Assembly: GCA_019914995.1 (NCBI GenBank)
Contig: CM034127.1
Location: 7,440,001 to 7,504,000 of the forward strand
DNA from: Acanthochlamys bracteata
Lineage: Eukaryota; Streptophyta; Magnoliopsida; Pandanales; Velloziaceae
Direction of reading: 5' to 3'
Length of the DNA stretch: 64,000 bases
Shown: positions 35,550-47,843 of the stretch, piece after piece
Position numbering within the stretch: the stretch's first letter is position 1
How the letters are laid out: every line of letters begins with the position of its first letter
Notes under the pieces: generated by a model
What the model saw: the letters and a program-made list of their open reading frames with translations, nothing else
Databases searched by the model: none
What the model was told of the DNA's origin: nothing
Position numbers and translations under genes: made by a program

Positions 35550-36770
35550 TAGATGTAATGTCCAGATTTATTTTGGGCTAATTAGGCCAAGCCTAAATAA
35601 AATCCTAACCCATCTATCCTTTTTTTCTTTAATTTTTTTTTTCTTCCTCATAATTCTCTTTATTTTATTTTTCTTCTTCATTCTCCCTCGACCCGTTGCC
35701 GTGACCCTCCAGCATGATCTCCCCCTTCGGCGTGCGATAACCGTCTCCGACGCCGATTTGCATCCTTTCTCCCTCCGTCGGCTTACTTCTCTCTATTGGC
35801 GTCTCCCTCGAGCGCTTTTACTCCAATTGACCACGGCCGAAGCTTTTTTGTTGATAAAGTAACGGCGCTGAGGTATCCAAACTAGCTCCTCACCTTGCTA
35901 AAACTTACCCCTTTGTCAACTGCTCGGATTCTTGGTCGCAGGAGCGACGACTAGCTAGGTTAGGCCCGCTGTGAAATTGCTCGATTTCGGCTACCGTGTT
36001 TTTCTAGTCTAATCATTCTCCTAGTTGAGCTAGGTTAGGCCCGCTACCTCATTCTGGTTTGGAATCTCCCTCTTGCCGGAATCCTAAATTGCCAAAATTT
36101 GGTGAGCCGACGGTCCCATGGCTGAGGTGAGTTATGTTTCGAGCTCTCTGAGCTCGTCTTTCAACCATTGTGTAATTTGTTTACCTTAGGTGTTGCTTAG
36201 AACGGCGATTCAGTAACTTATCATTAGACGCGGTGCCGATTGTCTTACTAATCGAGTAAATCTTCCTAAACCATTAGCCTTTAACACTAGGAAGGTATTT
36301 TGAGTTCATTATAGAGGTAAACGTTGACAATAGGATCTTGAATTTGATTGCGCTTTAATGTTGGTTTAGATTAACATGTATTACGAACAAAAGCAGAGTA
36401 CGAAAAGAGTAATACGGCTAAGAGTTAGTCTCTGGTTTGGGATTTTGCTTGGATACCAGGTGAGGGTTACCGTGCAATCTTTTTTCCTTAATTATCATTT
36501 GCTTTGGAACCTCTTGCACACCTTGGCTTTGGAATCTGACATCTGTCTAAAAGTTCTATTAAGTTATTTTCTTCAGTACTATCAGTATTACTTATTGTAT
36601 AAGTTTCTCCTTAGATTTTCTGGAAAAGTTTTACCAAAATTTCTAAACTTGTCAGTGTGATGTTTATTTTGACTTTTTAGTAGGCTTACAAGACTGGATC
36701 GAGTTCGGATTCTATCGGGACTTGGTTTAGTTTAGTGCTGGTCGTGACCAAAATTGAATCATGACATTTT
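35550..36770. mobile_element. Possible solo LTR or LTR fragment
   Basis: A 1.2 kb block starts TGTAATGTCC and ends near GAATCATGACA, with inverted TGT..ACA character. Its interior has a GC-richer C/T-heavy leader-like section (about 35690-36060), unlike the surrounding AT-rich DNA. This is the usual look of a plant LTR of the TGTAACGTCC type. No partner LTR, internal coding region or matching 5-bp duplication was found, so the call is tentative. Confidence 0.35.
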
Positions 36771-37152
36771 TATAGGCCTCCTTGCTCTCACAAGAAGGGA
36801 AAGTCAATTTGCTTTGGTGCTTGAGCGAGTCTATTCTGTGAGACTCAATTTCAAAAAAAACATTTCACCACTTTAGATTGGGTAGCATTCTATCGTACTC
36901 AAAATATTGAAACTTTTATGGGTCACGCATGTAGTTGAAAGAATGGCTAAATGTGATAGTAACATCGGAGAAAGTAGAGAAGAGTATCGTATTTCTACAG
37001 TGTAGATACACTTTCTATAGTCGTAAACTGCTCTATTCTGGAAGCTAGTATTGTCTGAAAAGGTTGTTTTTCTTTACTTGGCGTATAACGCTAATGTAAC
37101 TCTTTTTGAGCAAAGACTGTTGGAGGTGATAGCTGAAATCGGTTGCTTGATA
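36771..37152. other. Intergenic stretch, nothing recognised
   Basis: No ORF with protein-like content, no repeat structure seen. Confidence 0.4.
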
Positions 37153-37404
37153 GGAGCGTTTGGGAGTGCTTATGAAATGAAACTTTTTTAAAATAGAAAA
37201 TATTTTTATTATATTTAAAAAATAAATTATATTTTTTATTTAAAAAAATAAAAATATGTAATAAAAAAATTTTATTATGTAGAACTTTTTTATATTTTTT
37301 AAATTTTTAAATAAAATTTTTAAATATTTATAAAATGTGTATTAAAAAATATGAAATCGAAAATTTAAAAAGAGCGTTTAAAAAATGCAATCTCAAACGC
37401 ACCC
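37153..37404. repeat. AT-rich MITE (family A), 252 bp, best preserved
   Basis: The ends GGAGCGTTTGGGAGTGC and CTCAAACGCACCC form an inverted repeat. TA stands on both sides. The interior contains the family core as TTTATAAAATGTGTATTAAA near 37331. It has the same length as the copy at 41519. Confidence 0.7.
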
Positions 37405-39237
37405 TAGTTCTATCTACTACTTAGAGTGTGTTTATTTTGATATTAAACTTACTTTTTGAAAATAAATTTATAAAAATAAATTTATAAAAATAAATTTAAA
37501 TTAAAGAATTTAATAAAAAATACATTTTTTTATATTTATTAGCAATAAAAGATGAGTTTTAAAATTAAAATTTGAAATTAAAATTTGAAAAAAAAGTTAT
37601 TTTAAAATTTATGATTATTTGAATTAAAAAAATAAGTTTGGTGGGTTGGTAAATAAGCCTTTAGCAACTTCGAATTATCGCATTACATTTCTTTTGTGGG
37701 TTGTCCACTAGTTGCTATGCTCGCCAATTATTAAAACATGTAACATATCCTGCTTCTTTCTAATCTTCTCACCATGTTATCATAGCAATATATGATATTC
37801 TCGCCAAGCAAAAATTTCTTTCGCAATGTCCCTATGCAATTAAGTCAACTTAAGTTCTTATGCAAAGTACTATTCATATAAGAATTCTTTCTCAATGAAA
37901 AACAAGTATCCTTCCTTCAAGTGGCAAAAATAGTTAAAAAGCAATTTACTTTTCTGTATGAGGTTATGAGACAAGTGTTTTTGTTAGAACATTTTTAACT
38001 TATGTTGATATACAAATATTTTAAAGAATCCTCTCTCTCACCTAAAAATAGTTCACATCCAAATTAGATAATTACATGCGGTGTTTAATTTCTGCAAATA
38101 ATGCAAATGATATATAATATGCATTTTACGATATGAGGTGCTAAAGAAAACCATCTATCAAATTAAATATAGACTGTGAGCAACCATCTAGTTAAAAAGT
38201 GTTAATTGCTCTTGATTTGTTGTCAATCTGAATCCCATAAAAAAAATCAAATATTTTATGCTTCTCTTTTTAAAGAAATTCAACGTTGTGATAGCATCAT
38301 CTGATTTTGATTTCTTATATTTTTTCGAAGAATATAATGGTTCAGACAATCTATATCGTCAAAACTAGCTTAGGATTCTGCATGTATATTTGTAACTTTA
38401 TGCAGTAATATGTCTGATTCTACAAGTATATTTACAACTCTATGCATGAGTATGTCTGATTTTACACGTATATTTGCAACTTTATGGATGTGTATATCTT
38501 CAGTCTAAAATAAGTTCACTATCATACTCGCTGCAATAGGCATTTGCTTGCAACTTATTGAGGCTTAAAAAAATTTTCGAAAATTTTGAGTACACCTATA
38601 TAATTTTGGTATAATGTTTATTTTTTCTCCAAATATACTTTTAAATTCTATTTAGTTTTGTAGAGATATATACAATTATTTAACTTAAAAATATACTTAC
38701 AAATATAAAATTTTTAATTCTAATAATAAAAATTAATATTTTTAACGTCAACAATTAACTAGCAGAGTGGTAGATTTAAATGAACGTATAACTTGAATTG
38801 CATAAGGAAATATAAATGACTCCTATAAAATAAATTCGAAATTTTAGCATAATGAAATTTATCTACCTTTTTCTAATCGACAATAATTAGTACTTACATA
38901 TAATTTGAATAGCATTTATCGGTCATCAAAGTGCAGAATCCACCCAAATCCCAAGTGCAAATTAATTGTCAACAGTTAATAAGTGAATAATAATTTATTA
39001 ATTCTCTAAATCCTCAAAACTTGCCGCCATTTAACATATACGAAAAAAAATTTATTGCCACAACGTGAAACATAACGGCGATTGAAGCAAACCAAGCACC
39101 AGACAGTGACATTCGCCGTTAAGTCAAATCGAATCCACGCGCACGAATGATCGTGAGTGGGTGAATCGACACAAACGAAATTGAACGTTACCCAAGCGAT
39201 TTTGAATTTCAAACGAAACGTTTCCTTTTCCTTCCAA
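37405..39237. other. AT-rich intergenic region
   Basis: The start (37424-37650) resembles another diverged A/T MITE opening GTGTGTTTATTTTGAT. A 42-bp minisatellite lies at 38374-38499. No genes recognised. Confidence 0.4.
38374..38499 (+). repeat. Three-copy 42-bp minisatellite
   Basis: Three units of exactly 42 bases, each starting GATTYTRCA and containing GTATATTTRYAACTYTATG, with a few substitutions and no indels between them. Stops occur in all useful frames, so it is non-coding. Confidence 0.85.
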
Positions 39238-39411
39238 ACTATATAACAAGAATATATATATTTCTTTTCTGAAACGCCTTCTCAAAACAGAAACTACCGA
39301 TTCCTCTCTCTCTCTCTTGATCTCTTTTACTCTCGATCTTGTTCAGTTTCTTAAGAAGCGATTTGGGAATCGATTTTAAGAATCTATTCGGTTGTGATCT
39401 GCAACGAAAGG
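39238..39411 (+). promoter_or_regulatory. Probable core promoter and 5' leader of the 39412 gene
   Basis: The TATA-like ACTATATAAC at 39238-39247 is followed within 70 bases by a CT repeat (39304-39318), common in plant leaders. The next ATG is the start codon at 39412. Confidence 0.45.
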
Positions 39412-41220
39412 ATGCCTCAGCGAAGGTCTCTCGCCGATGGACGGCCGCCGCTCGCCGTTTCTCCTAGAAGGCTGCGACCTCGGCGGAACGCAAGCACCTC
39501 CGTCGTCGCCGCTGCCGCTCAATCAACTCCGCGTAAGAATTCTTCAACCCTCTTTCTCTACTCGAGTATTGTTTTGCTCTGTCTGCTATTTTTGGTTTTT
39601 GTATCACATAAGTGGATATTGTTAAGATTCATGTTGATGAAGTTACGATTCAAGTGATTCTGGATCTTTCTTTTATACGGAACTTCGCTTTCTTTTAGAG
39701 AAATAAAGTTAAGATCATTTCAGAACCTCTTGGGAAGTATCTAATTTCATCCCTAAATTAGTTTCTTTTTGCTAGTCATGTATGTATAGTTGTAATGTTT
39801 TCTGAAAGTTGTAGTTCTTTTATCCAAGAACTAGAAATAAGTTTTCTTGAAACAACTGCATTTAGCATTACTTTTATAGAGAAAAGAAGTGGTTTATCTG
39901 AAATCATCATAGTGGATTGTAGAGTGGAATTCATTGTAATACTAGGTTAGAAGCTGTTGTTTTTTTTCGTGTAAATTTTGATTTACCAACCTTTACGATG
40001 TATATCTCTACAGATTCTGTTTCAAAAATTTATGGTGCAAGGGGATGTCTTCATGCATTTGTAACAGTAGTACTACTTAACTGCGTTTTCAATTGTCTCT
40101 CTTAAGTATTTTGAAGGGCACTTACAAACTCTGTGGGCAATAGTTGCCCAAGTACTCAATTTGATTGATTTCGAATTTAGGGCTTTAAATTCACATTCTG
40201 CCAAGTGTTCTTCTATATTTTGTTTCTAGTGTTATGTTTCTTTACTGCGATGAAGTCAGGGTCTTTATAGAACTCTCTGCAGAATATTGTCAATTCAATT
40301 CCTAAATAGTTCTTTTTCCAATAATCAGGTATATCTAGTTGTTGAGGTAGTGCATGTTTAAAGTGCTTTAGGTTCTTTTGTCTGAGAGAAAGATTTGAAA
40401 TTACTTTTCTGAAATTCATTGCACAAGCTTTTAACAATTATCAAAATTTTTTAATTTCTAATGGTACTGGTCCAGTGTGTTCTATGAAAGTAATGGTACA
40501 AGACTCCATCTTTGTGTATTTGTAACAGTAGCATCATGAAACTGCCTGTTGAAACGGTTTCTTTCAAATATTTAGAAAAGCTTTGTTTTTTCTGATAATT
40601 GCGAAAGAGTAACTAAATTACTCAGCCCATTGAGCAGTTCTAATAAAGTCTGTTCTCTTCTATCAGCTCGCTCCAGAGTCCTGATCATTGAGCGCTCACC
40701 CAGCCCTGTGAAGACAACACCAGTCTGGGGGGAATTCCAGGTGATCAACTCTGACCTCATGGCAATGGCAAAGATGGCGAAAGCTCAGCTGGGCAGTCCA
40801 CATGATCTCACTGCTGCACTGACTTCCTCCATCAGCACGGTCGCTGCAGACAGTCCCCAGTTCCAGAGGGGCAGGTTTTATGATGCCTATGCAAAACGGC
40901 GTAACGAGCGGCTGAAGCGCAAGAAGATGGAGGTGGTTGACGACACCATGGCAATAGCCCAAGATCCTTGTGTTGCTGTTGAGCTTGGCAAACAGCAACG
41001 CAGGGCCAGGCTGCAGGCTGAGGCGGCATCTGGGAGAAAATCAGTGCCTACAAACTTCTCTGCAGTGCGGACAAGTGGCAGCAGACTGCGGTCATCACTA
41101 TGCAGCAGCAAGGAGATGAAGAAGGCTGCTGCAACTTGCGTGTCGTCTCTTGAATACAGTGCTCCTAATGTTGGCACGACAAGGAGAATGTCGACCAGAT
41201 CATCAGTCAGAAGACTTTGA
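39412..41220 (+). CDS. Uncharacterised basic plant protein, 224 residues
   Basis: Two exons, 39412-39532 and 40667-41220, with a 1134-base GT..AG intron; 675 nt in total. I do not recognise the family. Seen: a basic, Pro/Arg/Ala-rich N-terminus (MPQRRSLADGRPPLAVSPRR). Then IIERSPSPVKTTPVWGEFQ, containing SPVK and other S/T-P sites of the kind cyclin-dependent kinases use, and a helical stretch SDLMAMAKMAKAQLG. Then FQRGRFYDAYAKRRNERLKR followed by KKME, a likely nuclear localisation signal. The C-terminus is Ser/Arg-rich and ends MSTRSSVRRL. No membrane segment or signal peptide is present. The GC-rich codon usage of both exons contrasts with the flanks, which supports a real gene. A nuclear, possibly cell-cycle-regulated role is inference only. 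The ATG at 39412 is the first in frame after the leader. Confidence 0.85.
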
Positions 41221-41518
41221 AGTGATCGCATTACTTGTTATCTCTGTTTGGTTATTAATCCTGCAGACTGTTTATGTCTGATGGAATATGGTAATATATG
41301 GATTGATGTTGTTATTGGTCTTAATTAGCTCTTTATCTGGTAAGAGCATGTTGGACTATGTTGTAATGGTGCAGGTTATTTATCGACAGTTCTACAGCAC
41401 CAAATGAAGTGTCGCGAATGTTACAACTGTGGGTATATCCCACACAGGAGGAAATTGGTAGCATCAGTGTTACTCTGAGGGTATACTAAATTCAAGGGCC
41501 AGCAGTAGGACTTTATTA

Positions 41519-41770
41519 GGCGTTTGGAATCCTTTTGAAATAATTTTTTTTTAAAGAGGTAAGTGTTTTTATTCTATTTTTAAAAATAAATTTTATTTTT
41601 TTATCAAAAAAATAATAATAAATAAGCGTTTAGAAAATCTTACAATATAAAAATTTTTATTATTTTTAAAATTTTAAACAAACTCTATAAACTATTATAA
41701 AAAATTTATTAAAAAATATAAAATAAAACAGAATTGTTGAAATAAAGTAAAACATATTCTCAATGGCCCC
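41519..41770. repeat. AT-rich MITE (family A), 252 bp
   Basis: Left end GGCGTTTGGAATCC, right end CTCAATGGCCCC, TA on both sides. The interior is the same A/T pattern with TTATTAAAAAATATAAAA near 41707. It lies about 300 bases past the stop codon of the 39412 gene. Confidence 0.65.
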
Positions 41771-41872
41771 TATGTATATATTATTTCTTGGAATTTAATT
41801 TAATTTTTTGAAACTTGACATATCTGTATACGCTATTAAATTTGGATTGTATTAAATACAACTGCTCGTTTG

Positions 41873-42085
41873 TCAAAAATTTTCAAAAAATAATTTTTAA
41901 TTTTCAGTTCATATTTATTAATATATATTTTATAAATATTAGAAAATTTATTTAAAAATATAAAATATTAGAATGAGATATTTTTATAATTTATTTTTAT
42001 TTTTTTAAAATTAAAAATAGAACTTATCTTTTATTAAATATATTTTTATTTTAAAAAATAATTTTAAAAATATTCTCAAACGCTC
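41873..42085. repeat. AT-rich MITE (family A), opposite orientation
   Basis: Ends TGCTCGTTTGTC and CTCAAACGCTC. The core appears in reverse complement as TTAATATATATTTTATAAAT near 41918. It sits about 100 bases from the previous copy. Confidence 0.6.
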
Positions 42086-45000
42086 TAAAAAATAAAGAGC
42101 CGCAAAAAACACAAATTTTTAAATTGTACACGGTAAAGTTTATGTACCTCTTCATATTTCATCTCAGGAGAGAAAAGTATTTTACCGCTTTTACTTTATG
42201 ATTTTTTATTTTATAATTATGTCCATCTATTACATAGGAAAGCTCAAGTAATAAATGCTTCATAAATATTTATTAGTAAAATTGAAATATAGTTATAAAG
42301 AAAAGTAAAAAATCATATGACTGGTCAATATTCATTGCGAGAATATGATGAGAAATAATTTAAATAAAAATGAATTATTTATATATTTCTAAATATACCT
42401 ATTATAATATGATTATAATTTTTATTATACTATTTTGTTGTGGTTATCTGATATTATATATTTAGCACATATAATAAGATTACGTAGAGAAAAATACATT
42501 TCACTTTTATATCTACTATTCAAGTTATGGTTATTTTATTTATTGTATGAAAAATTTCAAAGATTAATATGTAGAGGTATTTATTAATGAACTCAAAAAA
42601 CAGAAAGAAAAAAAACTTATTGAATATGATAAAAGTGGTGAATATATATTATAAAAAATATGATAAAATTAGATAATGTTTAGCTAGATTTTATAAAAGA
42701 CATGGCACATGTATTAAACATGTAATATTAGTTATAACACAATAAAAATAAGAAAGAGACTTAATCATGCTCTAATAAATATACTTAAAAATATATTTAG
42801 CAACTCATTTCAAATTATTATAGATATATACTTTAAAGACTTTCATATATTTACAAAGCAAAGTAGTATTGAAAATCCCGAGTTAACTTTTATAATAACG
42901 GATATTTAAGAACCATTCTTCATGGTTTGAACAAGCTAATTTTGCATTTGTTGAAAGCACAATGAAAGTAGTCCTTTTTTTGGAAAAGTTCAGTCAGCTA
43001 GAGTGCGTCTTAATACTGTAGTAGATATCGGGCTGATTCAACAAGATGGATTTGGATATGATCTGACCTTATTTCCCAGGATTTTCATCATTCATTTACC
43101 ACGACATATAAGGAGAGTGCATTATTTGACTTTCGAAGTCAATTTTTATAAATAAATTCTTAAAAATGAATTATCAAAAATAATATTTTTTTTATAAAAA
43201 ATAAATTAGAAATAATATTATGTAATTGTTTAATAAAAATTGAATTAAAATAAACTTTTAATAGAGAAGAACTATTCGACTTCCGCTCGGAGATTTATCG
43301 AATAGTAACTAGCGTTGCATTTGACCACCAACAGCTCTCAGGAATCTTGTGGCTGATCTTCTGGAGATTTCCGGAACGCATTTGGATAAGAAGGAGTTCA
43401 AGAAAGTTTGTGCACTAGATTGTGGATGAAAACTTCCGAATTTGGTTCGGCCTTTTTTCAATATTTTTTTATTTTATACGTATTTAAAATATTTATTTAA
43501 AAAAAAGTTAAAAATTTGAAATTTTTTTTATATATTTTTTTTTTTTAAAAAATAAAAATATATAATTTATTTTTAAAAAAATAAAAATATTTTCTATTTT
43601 AAAAAATTCTTTTTTATAAGCAAATAAAACAACCAAACGCATTCAAAAACTTCCAAGTTTCATATGGCTAAAGGCTTGTTTACGGACCAATTAAAAATTA
43701 TTTTAAAACTTATTTATATAAATAAAAAATAAAAATTAGTTTTTTATTAAAATTTATTTTAAAATTTTAATTGAAATTCACTTTAAATGCAAATTGTAAT
43801 TTTATCTTTCAAACTCATTTTCAAAATTACTTATAACTATTAATTATGATCGAAATTGTTTTAATACCATAACATTCAAATAGGAAAATTTTTCAATTCT
43901 GTTACTTGGAGTTTTTCTTCAAAACTTAAGAAAGAAATAAAGACAAAACTCATATTTACTTAAGGAAGTTGATTGATTGAAGAATTACATTTCCATGAAC
44001 AAATAATGCTTTTTCTTAATTTACTTATGATGAAAATTATTGAATTTAAGATTTCAAATTTATGATCTATGTGATTTTAACCATTGCATGGAATTATTAA
44101 AAACATCCGAAATTTGAGCCGACATATTTCCAACTACAACGTAGCCGCCGATGTGCACGCGACTTCACACTTACACAGATGCATCGTCAACTATAATGTC
44201 ATCCTTGCACACCACAGTAATTTTCAACACTTCTTATTTAATTTGTATTTATAATTCTTAATATATATTTTATAGTATTTAAACTATTTTTTAAAATCTG
44301 AAAAAATATTATATTTAAAATTTTGCAGACTAAAAAATAAAACTTATTCCTTAAAAAACTTTTCAAAAAATGTTTGTTTTAAAAAATTTTATTTTGTAAG
44401 AATTTTCAACGTCAACATCAACGTACCTACCAAATAGTTTCACATTTGCAAACTAATAGATATAAAGGGCGTGTTTTTTTTTCTTTGAATAAAAATTAAA
44501 AAGTAATATTATTTTTATATTTATTTATATTAAAAATAAATTTATTGAATTTTTTCAAAATTTAAATTTTAGAAGTAAAATATTTGGCAAAAAAATTGAG
44601 TTTAATTTTTATGTTTAGTTTGATTGAAAGTAAATTGAAAATGAAATTTTCTGAGAGAAAAAGTGGAATCAAAATGTTGGTAAACAATCCCATAGCTTGT
44701 TAGTAAAAGGACCATGCATGTAGCATGGAAAATCATAGAAATATACTAGTTTAGCGGTAGTTTTCAGAAATAAGAATTTCAAAGTTAACTAGCTCATGAA
44801 TGAAAATATACACAAAAACTTGGTGCATAGATTTATGATGCAAGGACAATTACAATAGCAAAGTCACTTGCAAATTGAGAACATTAGGACTCTATAAAAG
44901 TGCTAACGTATTTCTTATAATTTAGTATTTCCACTATAGTAAATAACAGTCGATATTAAAACATAACTTATACTTATGGTAGATGGTAGAGATATTTCAG

Positions 45001-45373
45001 ACTACGTCTAGCAAAGGCCCTTGTATTTGTATACCCAAAAGAAAGGAAAGGTTGTAAGAAGGATGGGGTAACATATAGACCATCTGAAGAACGTCACAAT
45101 CAGATTACTTTCGAAAAAAATAATTACAATCTCATAGAGAAGCAAGTCATTCAAATTTTTGCTAATTAGAAAAACAGATGAAAGCTTTCATACCAAAATC
45201 TTTAACATTCAGATGAAGTCCAAGAACTGTAAATGGTCTAACCACCTATAACTTGATGCAATTTCAGCTCAACTGATTCTCCTAGTACTGACATAAATCT
45301 AGATAATCTTTAGAGATTAATCATCTTCAGCTTGATTAAGTATGTAAGAAGATTGTCTTTAAGAGTAGTTGGT
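42086..45373. other. AT-rich intergenic region, several MITE remnants
   Basis: No gene recognised. A family-A copy lies at 43439-43644, and further A/T blocks at about 43675-43870 and 44220-44400 look like eroded relatives. A short GC-normal segment at 43270-43435 reads like an exon scrap (LVADLLEISG, then LDKKEFKKVC) without a known domain. The part next to 45373 should hold the 3' UTR of the minus-strand gene. Confidence 0.4.
43439..43644. repeat. AT-rich MITE (family A), degenerate
   Basis: Left end TTTGGTTCGGCC, right end ACCAAACGCATTC, with long A/T runs between and ATAAAAATATTTTCTATTTT before the right end as in other copies. Confidence 0.5.
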
Positions 45374-47540
45374 TTAGGAATTTTTAGGAAGTTTATCAAG
45401 ATCGATCCTGCTGATGTAGTGTTCATGGAGGGAGCCGAGATAAAGATGCTTCCCTATTTTAAGACCTCCTGTCACTAGGTAAAGGCCAGAATCTGAATAA
45501 CGGATAACTGGCTTCCCATCTAAGCTCACACAAAGAATACCCGAACCTTTCTGCAGTTCTGAAGATGTCACGTATTTTGCTAAAGCAACCATCATCTTCC
45601 GTACCCAGGGGTACTTCAAGACAAAGTCCCAAGACTTTGTTCTTCCCTGTGATTCATGCAAGTAGTTGAATTTCCAGAGACAAAATAAACAGTATAATAT
45701 AAAATGTGAACAAGTCCTACTACTTAGGTATAGTAAAGGAAGTGCATTGTAGATTAGTTAGCTTACAGCTGACAGTGCTATCCAATAGTGGCCCTCAGTA
45801 TAATGAATATTGTCGGGAAAACCTGGTAGGTTGTTGATGAAGTTTCCCACTGTTCCCTCTTTCTCACCTCGAATATGGTATTGCTTACATCTTCGGCTAT
45901 ATACAGAAACAAGGATGCCTAATTAGTAAGAAACCGTTGTCATTTTGTGTACTTCTAATAAGTTCTAAGAGTCTAGTAAAGCAATTTATAAACATGCAGG
46001 TTTTTCAAATGGCATAATGGATCTTGAATGACAAGTTATAAACAAATTAAGCTGCAAATATATCGAAGAATGCGCAATGTAAAATTTAAATTTTAAGAAA
46101 GAAAGCACTCACAGAGAGGTTTCACAGAAGATAAGTGTATTCTCATCAGGAGACAAGGCAATGCCATTAGCAAAGTAGAGATCACGAACAAGTACAACCG
46201 TCTTCTTAGTAGAAGGATTGTAGCTCATCAAACGACCATGAGGACGGCCCTCAAGAATGTCGAGCATATGCATATCAATATTATACTTGTAGGATGCGTC
46301 TGTGAAATAGATAGTGCCGTCGGAAGCGACATCCACGCCATCTGTAAGCTTAAATTTGACTCCCTCAGCTTCATCAGTAAGTAGTTCAACCTGATCTGGT
46401 CCCTTCACTAGCAACAATCCCTAAAAGCAAAATGAACACAATTCTATTTTTAACAGACATTCTAGGATGATAGAACCACATTAATGAGCCAACTATAATT
46501 TCGAAGGTACTTGCAATAAATATTGATCAATAAATCTTTGCTATATCTTTTAATATATTATACATTACTGAGTTCCTAATCATAGCTTCATCACTCTAAG
46601 CTTAAATAATATACCATTATCGCTTAAATTCAAAGCTCAATTTCTCATTCGGGAATTAGATGTGCTACTACACAACATATGTAATTCCTCAGGAAAAGGG
46701 TCTAATTCTAATCACTTTTATATGTTTTGCCCATAACGTTAGTAAAAGTCAAAGCAAGCAGCAAATTTGTTGTCACTGCTTTATTTAGACTTCTGAAAAT
46801 TATTGATTGTTATCAGAATAATTAAAATAAGCTGAATAGAAACGTCTGATATGCTTGCATAGAGAAAACTGGTAAACCCTGTGCTTATTCAACACTAATA
46901 TCAATGCTTGCATATGGGATCAAGTTGCGAACAAACTGAATAACTATTCAACTAGTATCTACTGCTTTAATTAACTAAAATTATTAGCCAATCACTACTA
47001 TATTAACAATTTTTTGAATGTTAGGAAGAAAATGATCAATCTAGCTAGCTAATAATCCAGAAGGAAAAAATAAAGTTTTTATAATTCAACTATTTCCAAG
47101 TAGCGTACCTTGTTTGCTTCAGCAACAACCAATTTCTTCTCCGGCGTAAACGCGAGACCCAACGGTCGGCCGCCGACGAAAGTCCAGTTCTCCACCTTCT
47201 GATGATCTTCTCCAAGCTTCACTTTTTTGATCCAACCATCTAAGCACCCCGTGTACAGAACCTTTTCTTCTTCATCATAAGCTAAGTCTTCTGGACCGGG
47301 AAGTAAGCCGTCGCCGACACGTTCGATTCTAGAAATCAATCCATCGAAGTGTTCCGGCACTGGAACAGATGGAGAGATCAAGTTGTAGTCATCTGGTAGA
47401 ATTGAAGGGTAGAACCCTTCTGGCTGCAGCAGAGATATAACTATAGCTGCTGGAAGAATGGTGAGAATGGGTAGAAGGAGACCTGTATAGAGAAGTTTTG
47501 ATTTTGGAATTGGAGAAGCACTTTGGGAATTGGAAGCCAT
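45374..47540 (-). CDS. Strictosidine synthase-like protein (APMAP-like)
   Basis: Member of the six-bladed beta-propeller family related to strictosidine synthase. Plant SSL proteins mostly lack true strictosidine synthase activity and act as membrane-tethered, hydrolase-like proteins of the secretory system. Four exons on the minus strand: 47109-47540, 46113-46420, 45767-45896 and 45374-45646; 1143 nt for 380 residues, normal for the family. Seen: one N-terminal membrane anchor ([20 protein letters not shown], about residues 16-35), then [93 protein letters not shown] and, at the C-terminus, [16 protein letters not shown]-glycosylation sequon NWT is present. Splice sites and frame are intact. 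Specific substrate unknown. Confidence 0.94.
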
Positions 47541-47637
47541 GAATGAGGCGCTTGGTTGATTCGGAACGGATAATATCTTGTTTTTTTAATTATAGTTGTA
47601 CTTGTTTGTTGTAGGTAGTAGGTAGCCACCAGTTGTT

Positions 47638-47843
47638 TTTTGGATAGCATCAAAAAATCACTTTTTTTTATTAAAAAATTATTTTTAATTTATTTTTTAT
47701 TATAAAAAGAATATAAAAATTATTTCTAACATATTTTTTAATATAAAAATAACACATCACTTTTAATAATACTATTTTTAATAATTTATTTTTAAAAACT
47801 TATTTCTAAAAAATTCATTTTCAAAGCTAAAAGAACGCATCCT
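47638..47843. repeat. AT-rich MITE (family A), upstream of the SSL gene
   Basis: A/T block between GGATAGCATCAAAAAATCAC and AAAGAACGCATCC. It starts about 100 bases upstream of the SSL start codon, so it may lie in that gene's promoter. Ends are degenerate. Confidence 0.45.

Noticed and set aside
40696..41231. Several minus-strand frames over exon 2 of the 39412 gene
   Set aside because: Shadows of a GC-rich exon; the + strand frame links to exon 1 through proper splice sites and has a leader.
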